Assembly: GCF_958450345.1 (NCBI RefSeq)
Contig: NC_088780.1
Location: forward strand, 125,378,226-125,442,225
DNA: 64,000 nucleotides
Direction of reading: 5' to 3'
DNA from: Calliphora vicina
Lineage: Eukaryota; Arthropoda; Insecta; Diptera; Calliphoridae
Position numbers and translations under genes: made by a program. The notes under the pieces were generated by a model. The model had not been told where the DNA came from, ran no database searches, and saw only the letters and a program-made list of their open reading frames with translations. The stretch's first letter is position 1; each line of letters opens with the position of its first letter. Below are positions 20,554 through 32,908 of this stretch, piece by piece.

Positions 20554-23500
20554 TTATTTTCTTTCTTCCAATTGCACCCAAAAATCTTTAGGTGAAGTAA
20601 TTAAACCACTTAGATTAGTACTTAAGTCAGGAAGTTTGTCTGTGGGACCCAGTATGAAATTGAAATTTTGACACATAACCGTCGTCATTAAGAATAACAT
20701 ATTTCTGGCAAATGTTTCTCCGGCACATAAACGTTTCCCTAGAATATAACAAGTTACAGGTGTAATTTTATTTGAAATAAAATTCTTTACTAACCTGCCC
20801 CAAAAGGAAAAGAGACATCTTTTTTTAAGCATAGTTTACCCTGATCATCTAGAAAACGTTCGGGTCTAAAATTTTCTGGATCACCCCATACGCGTTTATC
20901 ATTATGATAGACATACAAGCTGGGAACAACCAAGGTTTCCTAAAAAATTAAGATATATATAAATATATTTTTAGTGTTTAAGTTCAAATTGTTTATAGTG
21001 TAGCTCTTCTGAATTCTGTAATTGTATTTCAAACACTATTTATTTTTCTTCGACATCAGTCTGATATACTTAAGAGGATTTTTAAATAACATTTTACTTA
21101 CTTTTGGTATCTTATAGCCCAACAATTCCGTATCACACATAGCCTTATGTGGCACATCCGAGGGTACTAATGTTTCAATTCTTAATATTTCTCTTATACA
21201 CGCCTCCGTATAATTACAAAATTTACGATCTTCCAATGTTGGCAGGCGGCCACTGCCAACTACATCGTCAATTTCTTGTTGTATTTTCTTCTGGATCTCG
21301 GGATACAAAAGTAAATACTGTACTAAAAATGCCAGTTGTGTGCCCACAGCTGTAAATGCTGGAAATGAAAAATCAATCAAACTCAATATAAATTGATTTC
21401 GTTGAAATGTTGTCGTCTCAGCATTTCCCTCCAGTTCGGCTTTTTTCATTTCTTTTATATACATATCTAAAAAGTTACGCTCACTTGTTTCGTCATAAGT
21501 TTTTATGTGGCGGTCAATGAACTCCTCAAAATATTTATACATAAACACATTTGATTCCATAAGCGGCTTATAAGCGCTCCATTGGGGAAATATGTATCTT
21601 ATCCACGGCATTATTCCTATCAATTTACCGTAATCGTCGGCTAGGCGTTGAAATTGCATACCCATACGAATTAACTGCCACAGCTGGCTTTGTTCGCTAC
21701 GTGGTTTTCTTTCATTGTACATAATGTGAAAAACACTATTGGCCGAAAATGGACTAAAGAAATAGGGCATCAATATACGAAAACCGCCTTCTTTGACATA
21801 AGGTTTCTCATGTTCATATTTTGGTCCATTACGTATTAAATTCATCATATCAGTGAGTTCTTCTTGGATAACCATCTCCAACTCCTGAAAACGTCGTCCG
21901 AACCCGAAATCTCTTAAATAACGCAAAATAAAACGTCTTTGTTCTTTCCATAAAGCACCTTCTTCAAAGAAAATTCCTGAAAAGAGTTTCGAAATGTATT
22001 TTGTAAGGCAAAATTTTATGGCCTTAGTATGAGTAGCTACACGGATTGTAAAATAACATTCTGATTATATAACACAATCGAGAGACTTGAAAGAAAATTT
22101 GGCGTGTGTTTTGTTTTTGTTACAATAGCTGGCTGTTAGTCTTATACATTAGTTTATACCAGAAGCCGAATTACCATATTCGTGATCAATGAGCAAGCGT
22201 ATCGAAAAATGATTTCGATATCGAAATTATAATAAAATTTACTAAATTTCTTTATCGATATCGAATGCCATAATCTCAAATAAGAAAAATTACTGTAAAT
22301 TTTACTCGATATCGAATGCAGTAAATCGGTCTCAGGACTTCGAATTATTTAATTCAATTTGGGCTTAATTCAGAATTAAAAAAATGTCAATCATTGCATA
22401 AATCCATTCCCAAAAAAAAAAAAATCCTTAACTTCATTAATAGGATTTTATTTGAATAGAATTCGTTCTTTGCTGAATCAATTCATAACAGCATTCATTC
22501 AACCTTTGAATGCAATTTATCTTATTTCAAACCTAATCCAAATTTGAATTGCAGAATGATTCTATAAGAAATTAATTCTATAAAGAATGAATTCTCAAAG
22601 AAATTGAATTCATTACGTATGATTTACTAACGAATTAAGACAATGAATTAAAAAGCTTGGCAATTATTTACTCTAGTTCTTCAATAATAATAAATAAATA
22701 TTTTGAATTAGGAAAACTTTAAAAATCAATTTCTTTTTTATTTTTTAGCACGATTATAATAGGAATTTATATATCGATGGCTTTATATAGGAAGGTCGTA
22801 TGTCGTTTTTTATCAAAATCGGGTTTTTTACATATTCTGGTAGACAAAACTCAAATAGACCTCCCTTAAAAAATTCAGTTTCCTATGTTTACGAATAACA
22901 GATTTACAGTAATTATAAAAAAGCCCTAACTCATTTAAAAAATCGTTTGAAAGAAAAACCCCTAACTCATTTAAAGTGGAATGAAATTTTTTTGGTTTAT
23001 ATTAAAACAAAAAACTCCTAAAATTATTTTTTGATATATTATAAATTTGTAGTTGTTTTTTTTTCAATTTCACTTTCTGATATTATTGATTTTTTTCTTC
23101 TCCTGTAAAGTAACTAAAAATTGAGATACGACCTTTCTATATTAAGCCATCGATATACAATGTGGTCAATAAAATAGGTGTTTGCATTACTTTTTTTAAA
23201 AAAGCAATCAAATTTACTTCAATAAGTAATATTTCGCATTTTTCAATCAGGATTACTTTTCTAAAATTAAAATCAAGGATTTCCACTAACGGAAATCTAT
23301 TCTTTAAAAAATTCGGGATTTTTTTTATTTAAATTTCTTTCAGACTTGGAACATAAAATATGTGTGTTTTTTGTTAAGGTGGGAACACTCAAATTTTTTG
23401 TGGAAAAAGTATAATTTTCATTAAAATCATACTAATTACGAATAAATTTCACATTAAAATTTTTTTAAAAATTCTTTTGGAGGAGTCGTGGTCATCTTTT

Positions 23501-26211
23501 TAGTGGCAAGGATCGGCAACTAGTTCTTCAGCATTGGGAACAAGAAAAAACTTTAAATATTATTACCAAATCCTTTGCATGGTAAAAAAAAACTTCGTTA
23601 CAAAGGCATTTTAACTAATACAAAACTTTAGGAGATCTGGAGAAAATAAAAACAAACTTATATATACCCTTCTCACGAAGGTGAAGGGTATAAAAACAAG
23701 TACTCTAAAAGGAATTTAAGCGTAACTGGAAAGGCAATATTATTCCTAATGACCCAAAAAAGATTCTTCGAAGTAAAATTGGCGAATGTAATAGCTAAAA
23801 CAATTATCCAGCTTATTCACTCAAATTTTAATATGAGGTAATAGTTTGGCTTGGGGATTGAAGCATAGTGTTTGAAGGACGAAACTAAAAAAAATTATTT
23901 GATAATGGTGCGGAAAAAAACCAAAAAGCACCGAAAAAAAGAGTTCAATCTGAAATTTACCAAAACAATATCATGGTATGGGGCTGGTTCACTTTGAATA
24001 GAATAGGTCAAATAGCCGTTATTAAAAACAATGGATGGTTATGTGTGCAAGGATTTATTGATAACAGTTATGTTAGCTTATTCAGCAAAATAATGCCTCT
24101 AAGGACTCATCGAATTTGGAGAGTGCGTGGTTTGGATACCAAACTTCACAATTTTTTAGCAGCCAAGTCAATCCCCCGATCTAAATTCAATACAAAACCT
24201 ATGGGACAAATTAAATAAACACATTTCTAAGCTTTTTTGTAGTAGTGACAAAGAATTTTTAACAAATTTTCCGAAATTGTGGTATATTTACCAAGTAAAC
24301 CTAATGCAGATACATATACCAGCTATTAACAGTCCGAATTAATATTTATCCAAAACAATAAACGACTTCGACAAATCCTTGTTTAAATTTGAAGTTTTTC
24401 CAATACACCTACTTTTATTGTCCAAGTCTGAAAGAAATTTAAATTATAAAAAATTACAGAATTTTTCACATGATAGACTTCCGCTAGTAGAAATCCTTGA
24501 TTTTCGTTTTAGAAAAGTTTTCCGAAATATTCCTTATTGAAGTAAATTTTTACAATTTATATTGCTTTTTTAAAAACAGTAATACACCTATTTTTTTTGA
24601 GCACATGTGTGTATGAAATAAATTCGTTTAAAAAATTTTTTTAACAACTTTCTGCAAAATTCAGGATTAAGAAAACAGTAGAAATATTATCTTTTAAAGA
24701 TTAATTATTTTCAACCTTTGATAAGAAAGAAGAACTAAGAAGTCTCGTTTTTAAAATCGCCAAAAAGTATTAATAATTTGCATAATGTATATGATACGAT
24801 ATAATCCTTCTTTAACAACAATTAATTTTATAACAATATTTTTTAAATTTATATGAAACAAGCATGAATGTATTTCCGGCTGAGCCGGTTCTAAATCCTC
24901 ACCGTATATTTAAAGCAAATGAAAATAATCTATAACGATGGCGAATATACATTTCGCACACCCAGTTCAAAAGTGACACAACTCAAAATTAATTTGTCGG
25001 GTTATATAAACCCGAAAAATTAATTTTACGCTTAAACTATGCACAATACACTGTTTATCTATACAAAAGATATCAGTGTATTCAGTTGTTGTTAAATGTG
25101 GCTAAAAAAAACTTTAATATCTTTCATTATGTTTCAATTGATATATATTTATTTCCGATTTCTGAAAAAATATAATTTTGAGTTGAGTCACTTTTGTACT
25201 GGATGTGCGATATATACTTTATGAGGTCACAAATGAAGAAATTAAAAACGGAATGACAAACTTATACATATACCATTGCTTGCCACTCATGGTGAAGGGT
25301 ATAAACATGTCTATCGTATTTCTAAAAATTTTAATTTTTAAAATAAATTGTAATACAAATTATCTACACGTACTTATATTGAATTTTATAAAAACAGGCA
25401 GCAAAACTTGAAGTTTGTCAATAAAATTACAAATTAACTGCAAGTAATTCATGTCACCGATTTTTACATTTTGTTTTTGTGGGAAATTTTTATTTAAGGG
25501 AATAAAATAATATTCTTATGCCATATTCTTATTTAATTTTGGTGGAAAATATGATTGTCACAAAAAATGTAAATTTTTGGCTTTCACATGTATTTAATCA
25601 CATTTACATACATTTTTAATGATTGAAATTAACAATAAATATTTTTGTTTTTAATAAAATTATCAGTCGATTTACTAATTCCGATTACAATTTTCTTCAG
25701 ACCATGTTTCAAAGTTCATAAACAAATAGATTAATAAAAAAAAAACAAATAATTCCAAAAAAGCGTTCATTATAAATACTACAAAATCATACCTGCCGAT
25801 TGTAGGTTTGGTGTTCGCATAAGGGAAAGGTATATTTGAGGACGTCCATCAAAATCAGAATTATTTAAAATTTCACGCACTCCTTCGGCGCAATGAACTG
25901 CCACGACTGGAAATGGTCCCATAAAAAAGCCAACAATATCGGAATTATACCATTTTGAAAATTTTAAAACACCTTTATGTAAATACTTAAAATCCGATAA
26001 CATCATGAACAAATAACTTCCAAACAAAGGAATACGAGGTGGTCCTAAATTTTTATAGGAATATTTTTTTAATTTCATTATTAAATTAAACATTTTTTAA
26101 TGTTTCTTATTACTGACCAGGTGGAAAACCTTCTGGCCTATATGTACAGAACTTATATAAGGCATATATAAAAATTATTACACAAATACCCGATAATATT
26201 GAAGTTAACAT
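20554..26211 (-). CDS. Cyp304a1: Cytochrome P450, probable Cyp304a1
   Basis: Five exons on the minus strand (26211-26118, 26044-25793, 21976-21102, 20939-20795, 20738-20554) give a complete 516-aa P450; all junctions are GT-AG with matching phase. An N-terminal hydrophobic anchor (aa ~3-22) and a Pro-rich hinge (EGFPPGPPRIP) indicate an ER microsomal enzyme. Also present are the C-helix WKEQR, the K-helix EILR (E-x-x-R), the FRPERF motif and the haem loop FPFGAGKRLCAG with the axial Cys. The I-helix is unusual (PAFTAVGT in place of A-G-x-D/E-T). It resembles insect CYP2-clan members; Cyp304a1 is my best match, supported by its Spc25-like neighbour. Substrate unknown. Intron 2 is 3.8 kb and full of transposon remains; the other introns are 56-162 nt. 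Confidence 0.85.
22331..22690. repeat. AATGAATT-rich degenerate repeat, copy 1
   Basis: Dense GAATTC/AATGAATT variants. The end at about 22340-22380, reverse-complemented, matches 27420-27475 (CCGAATTAAG... CAAATTGAAT). A third relative is at about 47640-48020. Non-coding; lies in the P450 intron. Confidence 0.6.
22769..23157. mobile_element. 389-bp MITE with 33-bp inverted termini
   Basis: Left end TATATCGATGGCTTTATATA (22769 on) and right end, reverse-complemented, TATATCGATGGCTTAATATA continue into GAAGGTCGTAT with two mismatches in 33 bp. The interior is AT-rich and non-coding. The Tc1-like element begins exactly at its right end. Confidence 0.8.
23158..24611 (+). mobile_element. Tc1-like transposon with ~220-bp inverted repeats, degenerate
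   Basis: The first ~220 bp (from CAATGTGGTCAATAAAATAG) are repeated in inverse at the right end (…CTATTTTTTTTGAGCACATG), sharing stretches such as AATCAAGGATTTC and AAATTTCTTTCAGACTTGG. Inside, in broken plus-strand frames, are an N-terminal helix-turn-helix-like stretch (DRQLVLQHWEQEKTLN, ~23510), MVWGWF (23973) and PSQSPDLNSIQNLWDKLNKH (~24164), the conserved block carrying the third catalytic residue of Tc1 transposases. Long repeats recall Minos or Bari-type elements. A mini-me fragment is inserted at about 23655-23702. The exact ends are uncertain by a few bases. Confidence 0.82.
23655..23702 (-). mobile_element. Mini-me 5' palindrome fragment inside the Tc1-like element
   Basis: AAACTTATATATACCCTTCT then CACGAAGGTGAAGGGTATAA is the reverse complement of the 5' end of the mini-me copies at 48-51 kb. 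Confidence 0.75.
25200..25306 (-). mobile_element. Truncated mini-me element
   Basis: Read on the minus strand it runs from a TATACCCTTCACC-type start through TATAAGTTTGTCATTCCGTT, the mini-me core, to a TATAAAGTATATAT-like tract. It lies in intron 2 of the P450. Confidence 0.7.
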
Positions 26212-29200
26212 TTTTCTTATATTTTTTTTATCTTAAAATTTTTAATTAAAAATAATTCATATTTGTTTAATATGAATACGAATGCTTCACTGCACGATAA
26301 CTAAATGAAATTAAATCGTTTGTGCTTACAGATTTTGTTGTCTGGTTATTTTTTTCTTTTTTATTAAAATTATATATTTTGCGAATAAAAATCACGAAGT
26401 TATTTTTATGGTATATAATATTAAATAATACTTCAAACGAATCATTTAAAACACATGCATAAAGATAACAATTATAAAGATGCAATACACAAAGTGTTTG
26501 TCAAAATTCGTTTATCGGTTCAATGAATGGGTCATAATATTGTCCCATGTATGTTTGCAGCTATAAACCTCAGTATAAGGGATATTATTAAAATGTGTTT
26601 CCATGTTTAATATAATGTATATATATATGATATACTACATATACTTATGTATGTATATACTATACACAATATATTAAAATATATAAAATCGTAATTGTTT
26701 AAACATTTCTTGTCTTAATACTTATCTATAATATACTTTTAAGACAATTGTGCATACGACTGCATTGTACAAACATTCACACAAATTAATACTTATTCAG
26801 CAATTTGAAGGAAAAAAAAACAAAGAATGTTTATGTTGTTATATTTATTTTAATCTTAAATTTATATTCCTTACACGATCATTTTGTATTAAAATAATTA
26901 AAGATTTATGAATATAAAAATTGTTTTTTGTTTCAAATCTGAACTTGTCTAGAATTGTATATTACTTTATAAATGTTGTTTACTTATATCAAAGATTCGA
27001 AAAAATAAATTCTTTTAAACTTTTTCGAAATCAAAATAAATTCGTCTCTCTTAAACATTCCGTTAATGAATTAATTATGATTTAATTTATAGGCTGTACT
27101 TTAAATGTATTGAATTCACTCCTATGAGAATTCATTATTTATAGTATTAATTTCTTATTGAATCATTAACATTTTTAAATTAACATAATAGCTTTAAATC
27201 TATTTTTTCAATTTTGTAAATGATTAAAAGAAACAAAACTGAATGAAGAACAAATATTTTAATTCAATTTGTATTAGATTTGAATTAATAAAAATTTAAT
27301 CACTCAAATGTTGAATGAATTCTGTTATGAATTTATTCAACGATGAATGAATTTAATTAAATTATTTTAAAAGAAGCTAATGGATTAAATGTTGGAATGG
27401 ATTCATTGAATGAGTTAATTCCGAATTAAGATGTTTGTGAATAAAGCTCAAATTGAATCAATTAATTTGAAGCTCTTATTACAAGACATACGCATGTAGT
27501 ATAACATTAAAATAATTTAAGAAATTATTTTATTAATTTTTAAGGACATTTACAAATTTAAAAAAGGTAACTTCACGCTAATTCAAAAAAAAAAAATATT
27601 TATTTTTGTAAGATTGAAATTGTAAATTTTTTTTGGTTACTACATAGAATTACTTGTATTTTTTAATCAAAATTGCGAGTTTATTGTTGTGCACATTATT
27701 TCATGTTATATAGTACTATAAACATGTTATCGCCTATAAACATTTATAGGTCAAATTTGATAGCAAATATTTTATTGAATATGAAGGATATATATGTATG
27801 TATGTATTTGAATTTTAAAATTCTAATAATTGTACGCATATTATTATTTTCTTTGGAAATGTTTGTAAAAATAATTACATCATTTTGCCTGAAAGAAAAC
27901 ATACAAACACAAAAATTCATGTTATATTCTAAAAATGGATTCCTCTGGTAACAAATAAAATGCAATATCTAGCACTTTTTTTAGTGATTTATTAAATTTA
28001 TTTTTGAGTCTTGTAAATAGTACAAAAAGTATTTAAATAGTTTGACACATTATAAGCATTAATCGATAAAAGTGTTTGTTATAAACTTAATTTTATATTA
28101 ATTGTAAAATAATGGTAAAAATTTAAAAAAAAATTCTTCGAAAAAGGAACTAAATAAGGTTCATAATTAATAGTTTTTATTAAAACAAAATATTTTTTTT
28201 TTCTTAATAGTAATTATTACATATTGCTCACTTAATACAAGACGCCCTTAACTCAAAATGTTGAAGTGTGTAGTAAGAAACTATTCTCTATTTGAAATAT
28301 TCAAGTTATGTATATAATCGTTAGTATTACTCCTAAACCATCATTTCAGAATTACATCCGTAATAAGGTGAGTGCGTCGCTCAAATTTACAAGAAGTGTC
28401 AAAAAGTTCTAATAAAATGCACTATATTCAAATTTAAATAAGTTTTTGTTAATTTCCCTTTTTTCATATAATAAATAGAATACATATCATAAAAATAAAT
28501 AAGTAAAATTTCGTCCAACTTAAGAAAATATATATGAGTTTGACTTGTCATATTCTAATTCCTAAGAATAATAAGTTAAAAATGATATTAACAATAGACC
28601 TTGACAATAAAGATTGTTGATGACGTCTTTGGCAGGGTAGAAAATGCATTCCAATTTGCCAATTGTCGAATAATTAATTTTCAGTGATATTCTTTGAATT
28701 ATTACGAATAATTATAATAAATGAACTTAAGCCAAATTAAAATTTACTTTCAAATTATATAAAAAATATAATTATTTATTTTTATTTCATTTATTTGTAA
28801 TACAAAGCCTAAAAAGGCCAAAATAATTATATTACATAGCAAATAATTATAATTATAAATAATGTTTGACAGATGCATTACAAGGCGATTTAATGATCAG
28901 CTTATTTTATGCTGTCACTTTATTATATCGAAAATATCGTTATTGTTATTCTATAAATAATTCATAATTGAGTTTATTGAAATGAGCAGAAGTTAAATTG
29001 TAAAATAATGTCACCTGTCTCAATAAATTTTTGTATATATTATTCATAATATAAGTCAGACCGACATTAGTTAAAATGTCGTCACCGAAATAATACAAAT
29101 TAGCGTAGCCAACCTTGATATTTAATTATTAAAGTTAGAGGACATAGAATAAACTCACGGAAAGGAAGGAGAGAGAAATGTCAATGAAAAAAAATTAACA

Positions 29201-30303
29201 AAATACTTATCTTTTCACACTGTATTTTTTTTTTTTTTTTGAATTTCGACAATCTTGAATTAAGTGATCGATATACAATAATAAAATGTATATGTATGTT
29301 AAATAATATATGTAATTAAATTATTTAAAGTATTATTGGCAAGAATTAAAAAATTATACATATTTTTACTTTTTAGTACGATTGACAATGCAAATAAAGT
29401 AAGTATTACATTTTTTATTGTTAGTTTGTTGACACGCAAGCAAGTTTTCTTTTAAAGTATTCATTATTATTTAAACGAACAAAATCTTTAGACGTTAATA
29501 ATACTGCAAACTTATAATTAAATTAACTTATGTTAATAATACATAGCTGTAGAAATTGACAAAAAATAGTTTTAATTAATAATAAAAAAGTAACTGATCG
29601 CTCGTGAGTTTTTAATAATAGCAGTGTTTTCCAATTTTAAAATGTGTTCAATGAAAATTTGAATAATTTGGTTAACAATGCTGCTAACTAATAGAGCATT
29701 CTGAAACAAATATGTGACCGGCTTTACGAATACCCCTTGAAATTGTGAATCCGGCTAAGTTGTGATTTGAAAGTTACATTGAGTAATTATAACAAAACAA
29801 AAGAAAATAGGTTAACTTTGAAACTGGATTTTTTTGATAAAATAATCAAATAATTTGTTTATTATATCATATTTGATTTCAAACAATAGTGAAGTTGCAG
29901 GTCATTACTTGGATATTATTGATAACATGTCAAGAGTCACCGTATGATAAATATGTAAGCAATCAGTACATACTTCTTGAGCAGAGGTATGTGTCTTGAT
30001 AAATACTTAGTTATGGCCTGATTTAAAAATGTGTATGATTTCACTCAGTATTCATAATTTTTTGAGACAAGACACACTTGTTCTAGACTTAAATTTTAGT
30101 TTGACATTTCGTTTATAAAATCCACAATATGTAATTATTTGCGCCCCAGTAAGGGCCCTATTTAGAAATAAAGCATAGAATTTCGAAAATTATAATTTTT
30201 TACAGAGAAGATGCAAATTTTTCAGAACTCAATTTCACAGGACATTTCTCCATTATTTTTTTTTTTTTTTTCAAATATATGAATAATTCGAAATTAACGT
30301 CTA
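26212..30303. other. Intergenic DNA between the P450 and ZC4H2
   Basis: AT-rich, no credible gene. It contains the second AATGAATT-rich repeat copy at about 27050-27476 and microsatellite-like TATG/TA tracts near 26610-26690 and 27790. The P450 promoter must lie just above 26211; I could not place it. Confidence 0.6.
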
Positions 30304-30422
30304 ACTCCCAGTAACATAAAGAATGGTTATGTTTTAACTAATAGTTATACTAACAGTTTTCATATAAAAATAATTTTAACCGACAGTATAACTATTAGTT
30401 AAGGCTTCGTGTTAATGGGGGT
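30304..30422. mobile_element. Fold-back MITE, TTAACTAATAGTTATACTG family
   Basis: Complementary arms TTAACTAATAGTTATACT and AGTATAACTATTAGTTAA with ends CTCCCAGTAAC and CGTGTTAATGGGG; same family as 20372-20497. Confidence 0.8.
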
Positions 30423-30781
30423 TATTGTAATTTAATTGTTCATTTACTCATATCATACACATACATATGTGTACCGATTTGAACTTAAACAAATTTATAT
30501 AGGTATTATCCAAATATTTTATCATGCACACCAAAATTCATTAAATCGATTTACGATTCTGATACATATGGACATTTATGCTTTATAAAGCATAGAACGC
30601 ATATTGCGGAAATTTATCGCTTATTATGATGGGTATAAAAATGAACTTTAGAAGTTTGTTATCCCAGGCATAGTAATCCACATTCAATTTGATAACTAAT
30701 TCATAAATATTTATTATCATAGGTATAACACTGCTATCATTAAGCACACAACCGTTCCTTCTTTGCCTGTAAAACTACAAA

Positions 30782-31723
30782 TTAATTATTTTTCTTTTTT
30801 GGTTTCTTGGGATTACGAGAACGAGACTTAGCTTTACATAATGGGCAAATGGGAGCATTACGATGTATTTGTTGATGGCATGAAAGACACGATTTCATGG
30901 GAGGCGGCTGTTGTCTTAAGTTGACATTGAAATCGGAGCGAAAAGTAGGATGATGTCCTAATCCTATGGAAGGAGCTTGTTGCAGACGACTGGAGGGAGG
31001 TGGTGGAGGAGGTGGTGCTGAAAAATCTCCTTTACCCAAACGTACAGCGGAAGAAGCATTTGTTCCGGAGCCCGGAGGAGCAGGTGGCATAAAAGCATGA
31101 CCTCCAGTGGGTGGCGCTCCTGGATTAGCGCCCACACTATTTGGTGCTGAAGGCGGCAATGCGGTGACAGTCGCTTCGGGCATCAATGGATGTCTGGGAT
31201 GGGGTCTAGCCAATGAAGAGGCTTGATTTGACGAAGCAGCTGCTGCCGCGGCTGCACTTTGAGCGGCTACTTTTAAAAAGTTGGTTGGAAAACGATCTTT
31301 CGATATAGGACTACCTTCCTCTTCATGCAAATCTCTTAGCGGACTTAAGCCCAAGTAGTCACGTCGCATATGATCTATTTGATACTTTAAGGCCAAATAT
31401 TCCTCATAGTGTCGATTAGCCATATCTACGGAACGCGTTTGATTTTCTTTTGTTTGTTTAATTACATTTTCCATGTCATTGATGTCAGCATGTATTTGAC
31501 GCAATTCTTCAACATGCGACATCTTCTCTTCCAGCAAATGTTCTAATTCTTTGCGATATTCATCCAGGCATTTATCCTCATCATCACTCAACTTTACCTC
31601 CTTAATAATGCGTACTTTTAATTTCTCTAATGATACAGTTTTATCGCGTATATCCTTTATAGCCTCCAATTTGGCGTAATAGTGTCGTTCATTGGAGCTT
31701 GGCAAATCAGCAGTGGTGGCCAT
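30782..31723 (-). CDS. ZC4H2 zinc-finger protein orthologue
   Basis: A single-exon 313-aa protein starting MATTADLPSSNERHYYAKLE. Residues ~15-130 form a coiled coil with the block EKMSHVEELRQIHADINDME shared with vertebrate ZC4H2. The C-terminal ~40 residues (PPPMKSCLSCHQQIHRN...CPLCKAKSRSRNPKKPKKK) hold the C4H2 zinc finger and a basic tail and are almost identical to the vertebrate protein. The middle (~aa 150-265) is an Ala- and Pro-rich low-complexity insert with a seven-proline run, making it longer than the ~224-aa human protein. Human ZC4H2 acts in neurodevelopment and stabilises ubiquitin-ligase partners; the fly gene is little studied. I chose the internal ATG at 31723 because the 40 residues in frame upstream show no family similarity. 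A minus-strand AATAAA lies at 30710-30715, about 67 nt past the stop. Confidence 0.93.
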   Translation of the reverse strand: MATTADLPSSNERHYYAKLEAIKDIRDKTVSLEKLKVRIIKEVKLSDDEDKCLDEYRKELEHLLEEKMSHVEELRQIHADINDMENVIKQTKENQTRSVDMANRHYEEYLALKYQIDHMRRDYLGLSPLRDLHEEEGSPISKDRFPTNFLKVAAQSAAAAAAASSNQASSLARPHPRHPLMPEATVTALPPSAPNSVGANPGAPPTGGHAFMPPAPPGSGTNASSAVRLGKGDFSAPPPPPPPSSRLQQAPSIGLGHHPTFRSDFNVNLRQQPPPMKSCLSCHQQIHRNAPICPLCKAKSRSRNPKKPKKKNN

Positions 31724-32908
31724 TTTACCGATTTTTCTATTGTTTGTGTTAACTTTGCTTTGGTCTTTTGTATTATTGGATTTATTCACTCTTTTAATTA
31801 AATTCCATAAACTATTAATAAAATGAACTTTAAATCTTTTCACTATAACAGATTATTGCATTTAAAAAACTAATTTTTATATATTTTATTGGCAAAGTAA
31901 TATTTTTTTTTTCTACAATTGTCTGGATTCACTGTTTTTTCACAATTTCTTTTCACTTGACTTTTATTGTGTACATTTGTATATGCTTTCAGTGCAGTAT
32001 GTTCAATAAATGCTTTGCTAAAGTATTGATTTTAAAATCAGCGTTGCCAGAAAGTTTAAAACATATGTAAGTGATAATCTAAAGGTGATTTTTATTATAA
32101 AACCTGTCGCATGATACAACAATTGTAGAAGGTAGAATCACTAGTGAGAGTTTTCAATATTTACCCCTATAACGTCAAACTTTGATTTTTTTCATATTTT
32201 CTTTTGTTTGACGTTACAGGAATTTATAATTGAGAATTTATTTTCTACTGAGTGTACCTTGTATTGTAGTGTCATGACCTGTCGTAAATTTTATTTTTTT
32301 AATTTTCGAATAAATGGTGGTCCGGTAGTAAAGATTTCGCTGAAAAGGCATATTATTAGGTGACTGTGTCGCAGCAACAAATACTAAACTTTAGAACCCA
32401 AGTTTGTATGCTTTAGTGATTTTATACTAACTAGGAAATGAACATGCTCTTTTTTTACTGAAATTTGCTGGACAGTAATATTTCTCAAAAAGTTGTTATA
32501 CGGGAATAGTAATATTTCTATTTTGAATAATTCTATATGTTATTACAAAAAAAAATTGTTAATACTAACATTTATTGTGAATTTAACAAGGTGATAGCAG
32601 TGGTGAATTGAAATAAATATAATCGAAGTTACTTATTTTTTATATATGGAGTTTGACATAAATTCGTTCGGAAGAATATTTTGTATATTTGTAGATCCAT
32701 TATTATATCAGAGTTATCGCTGTTGGAGACGCAATGTTGATACTATGGTACCAGTAAAGTCTAAATGTACTAAAAAAAGTACAATTATAGCATGTCTGCC
32801 ATCCCTAATGCGCTTCATTTGTTTCAAAGAAAATACGAAAAAAGTTGGTTAATTACTTTATATTAGTTTTTTATGTTTAAAAGCTTTACACAATTTTCCA
32901 TTAGAAAA

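Noticed and set aside
22195..22330. ATCGATATCGAA repeats as DREF-type promoter sites
   Set aside because: They lie deep in the P450 intron beside repeat debris with no nearby start site; more likely part of a degenerate element.
32646..32852. 68-codon frame just upstream of Nth1
   Set aside because: No recognisable family, no splice link in phase to the Nth1 start and typical AT-biased composition; it may be 5' flank.
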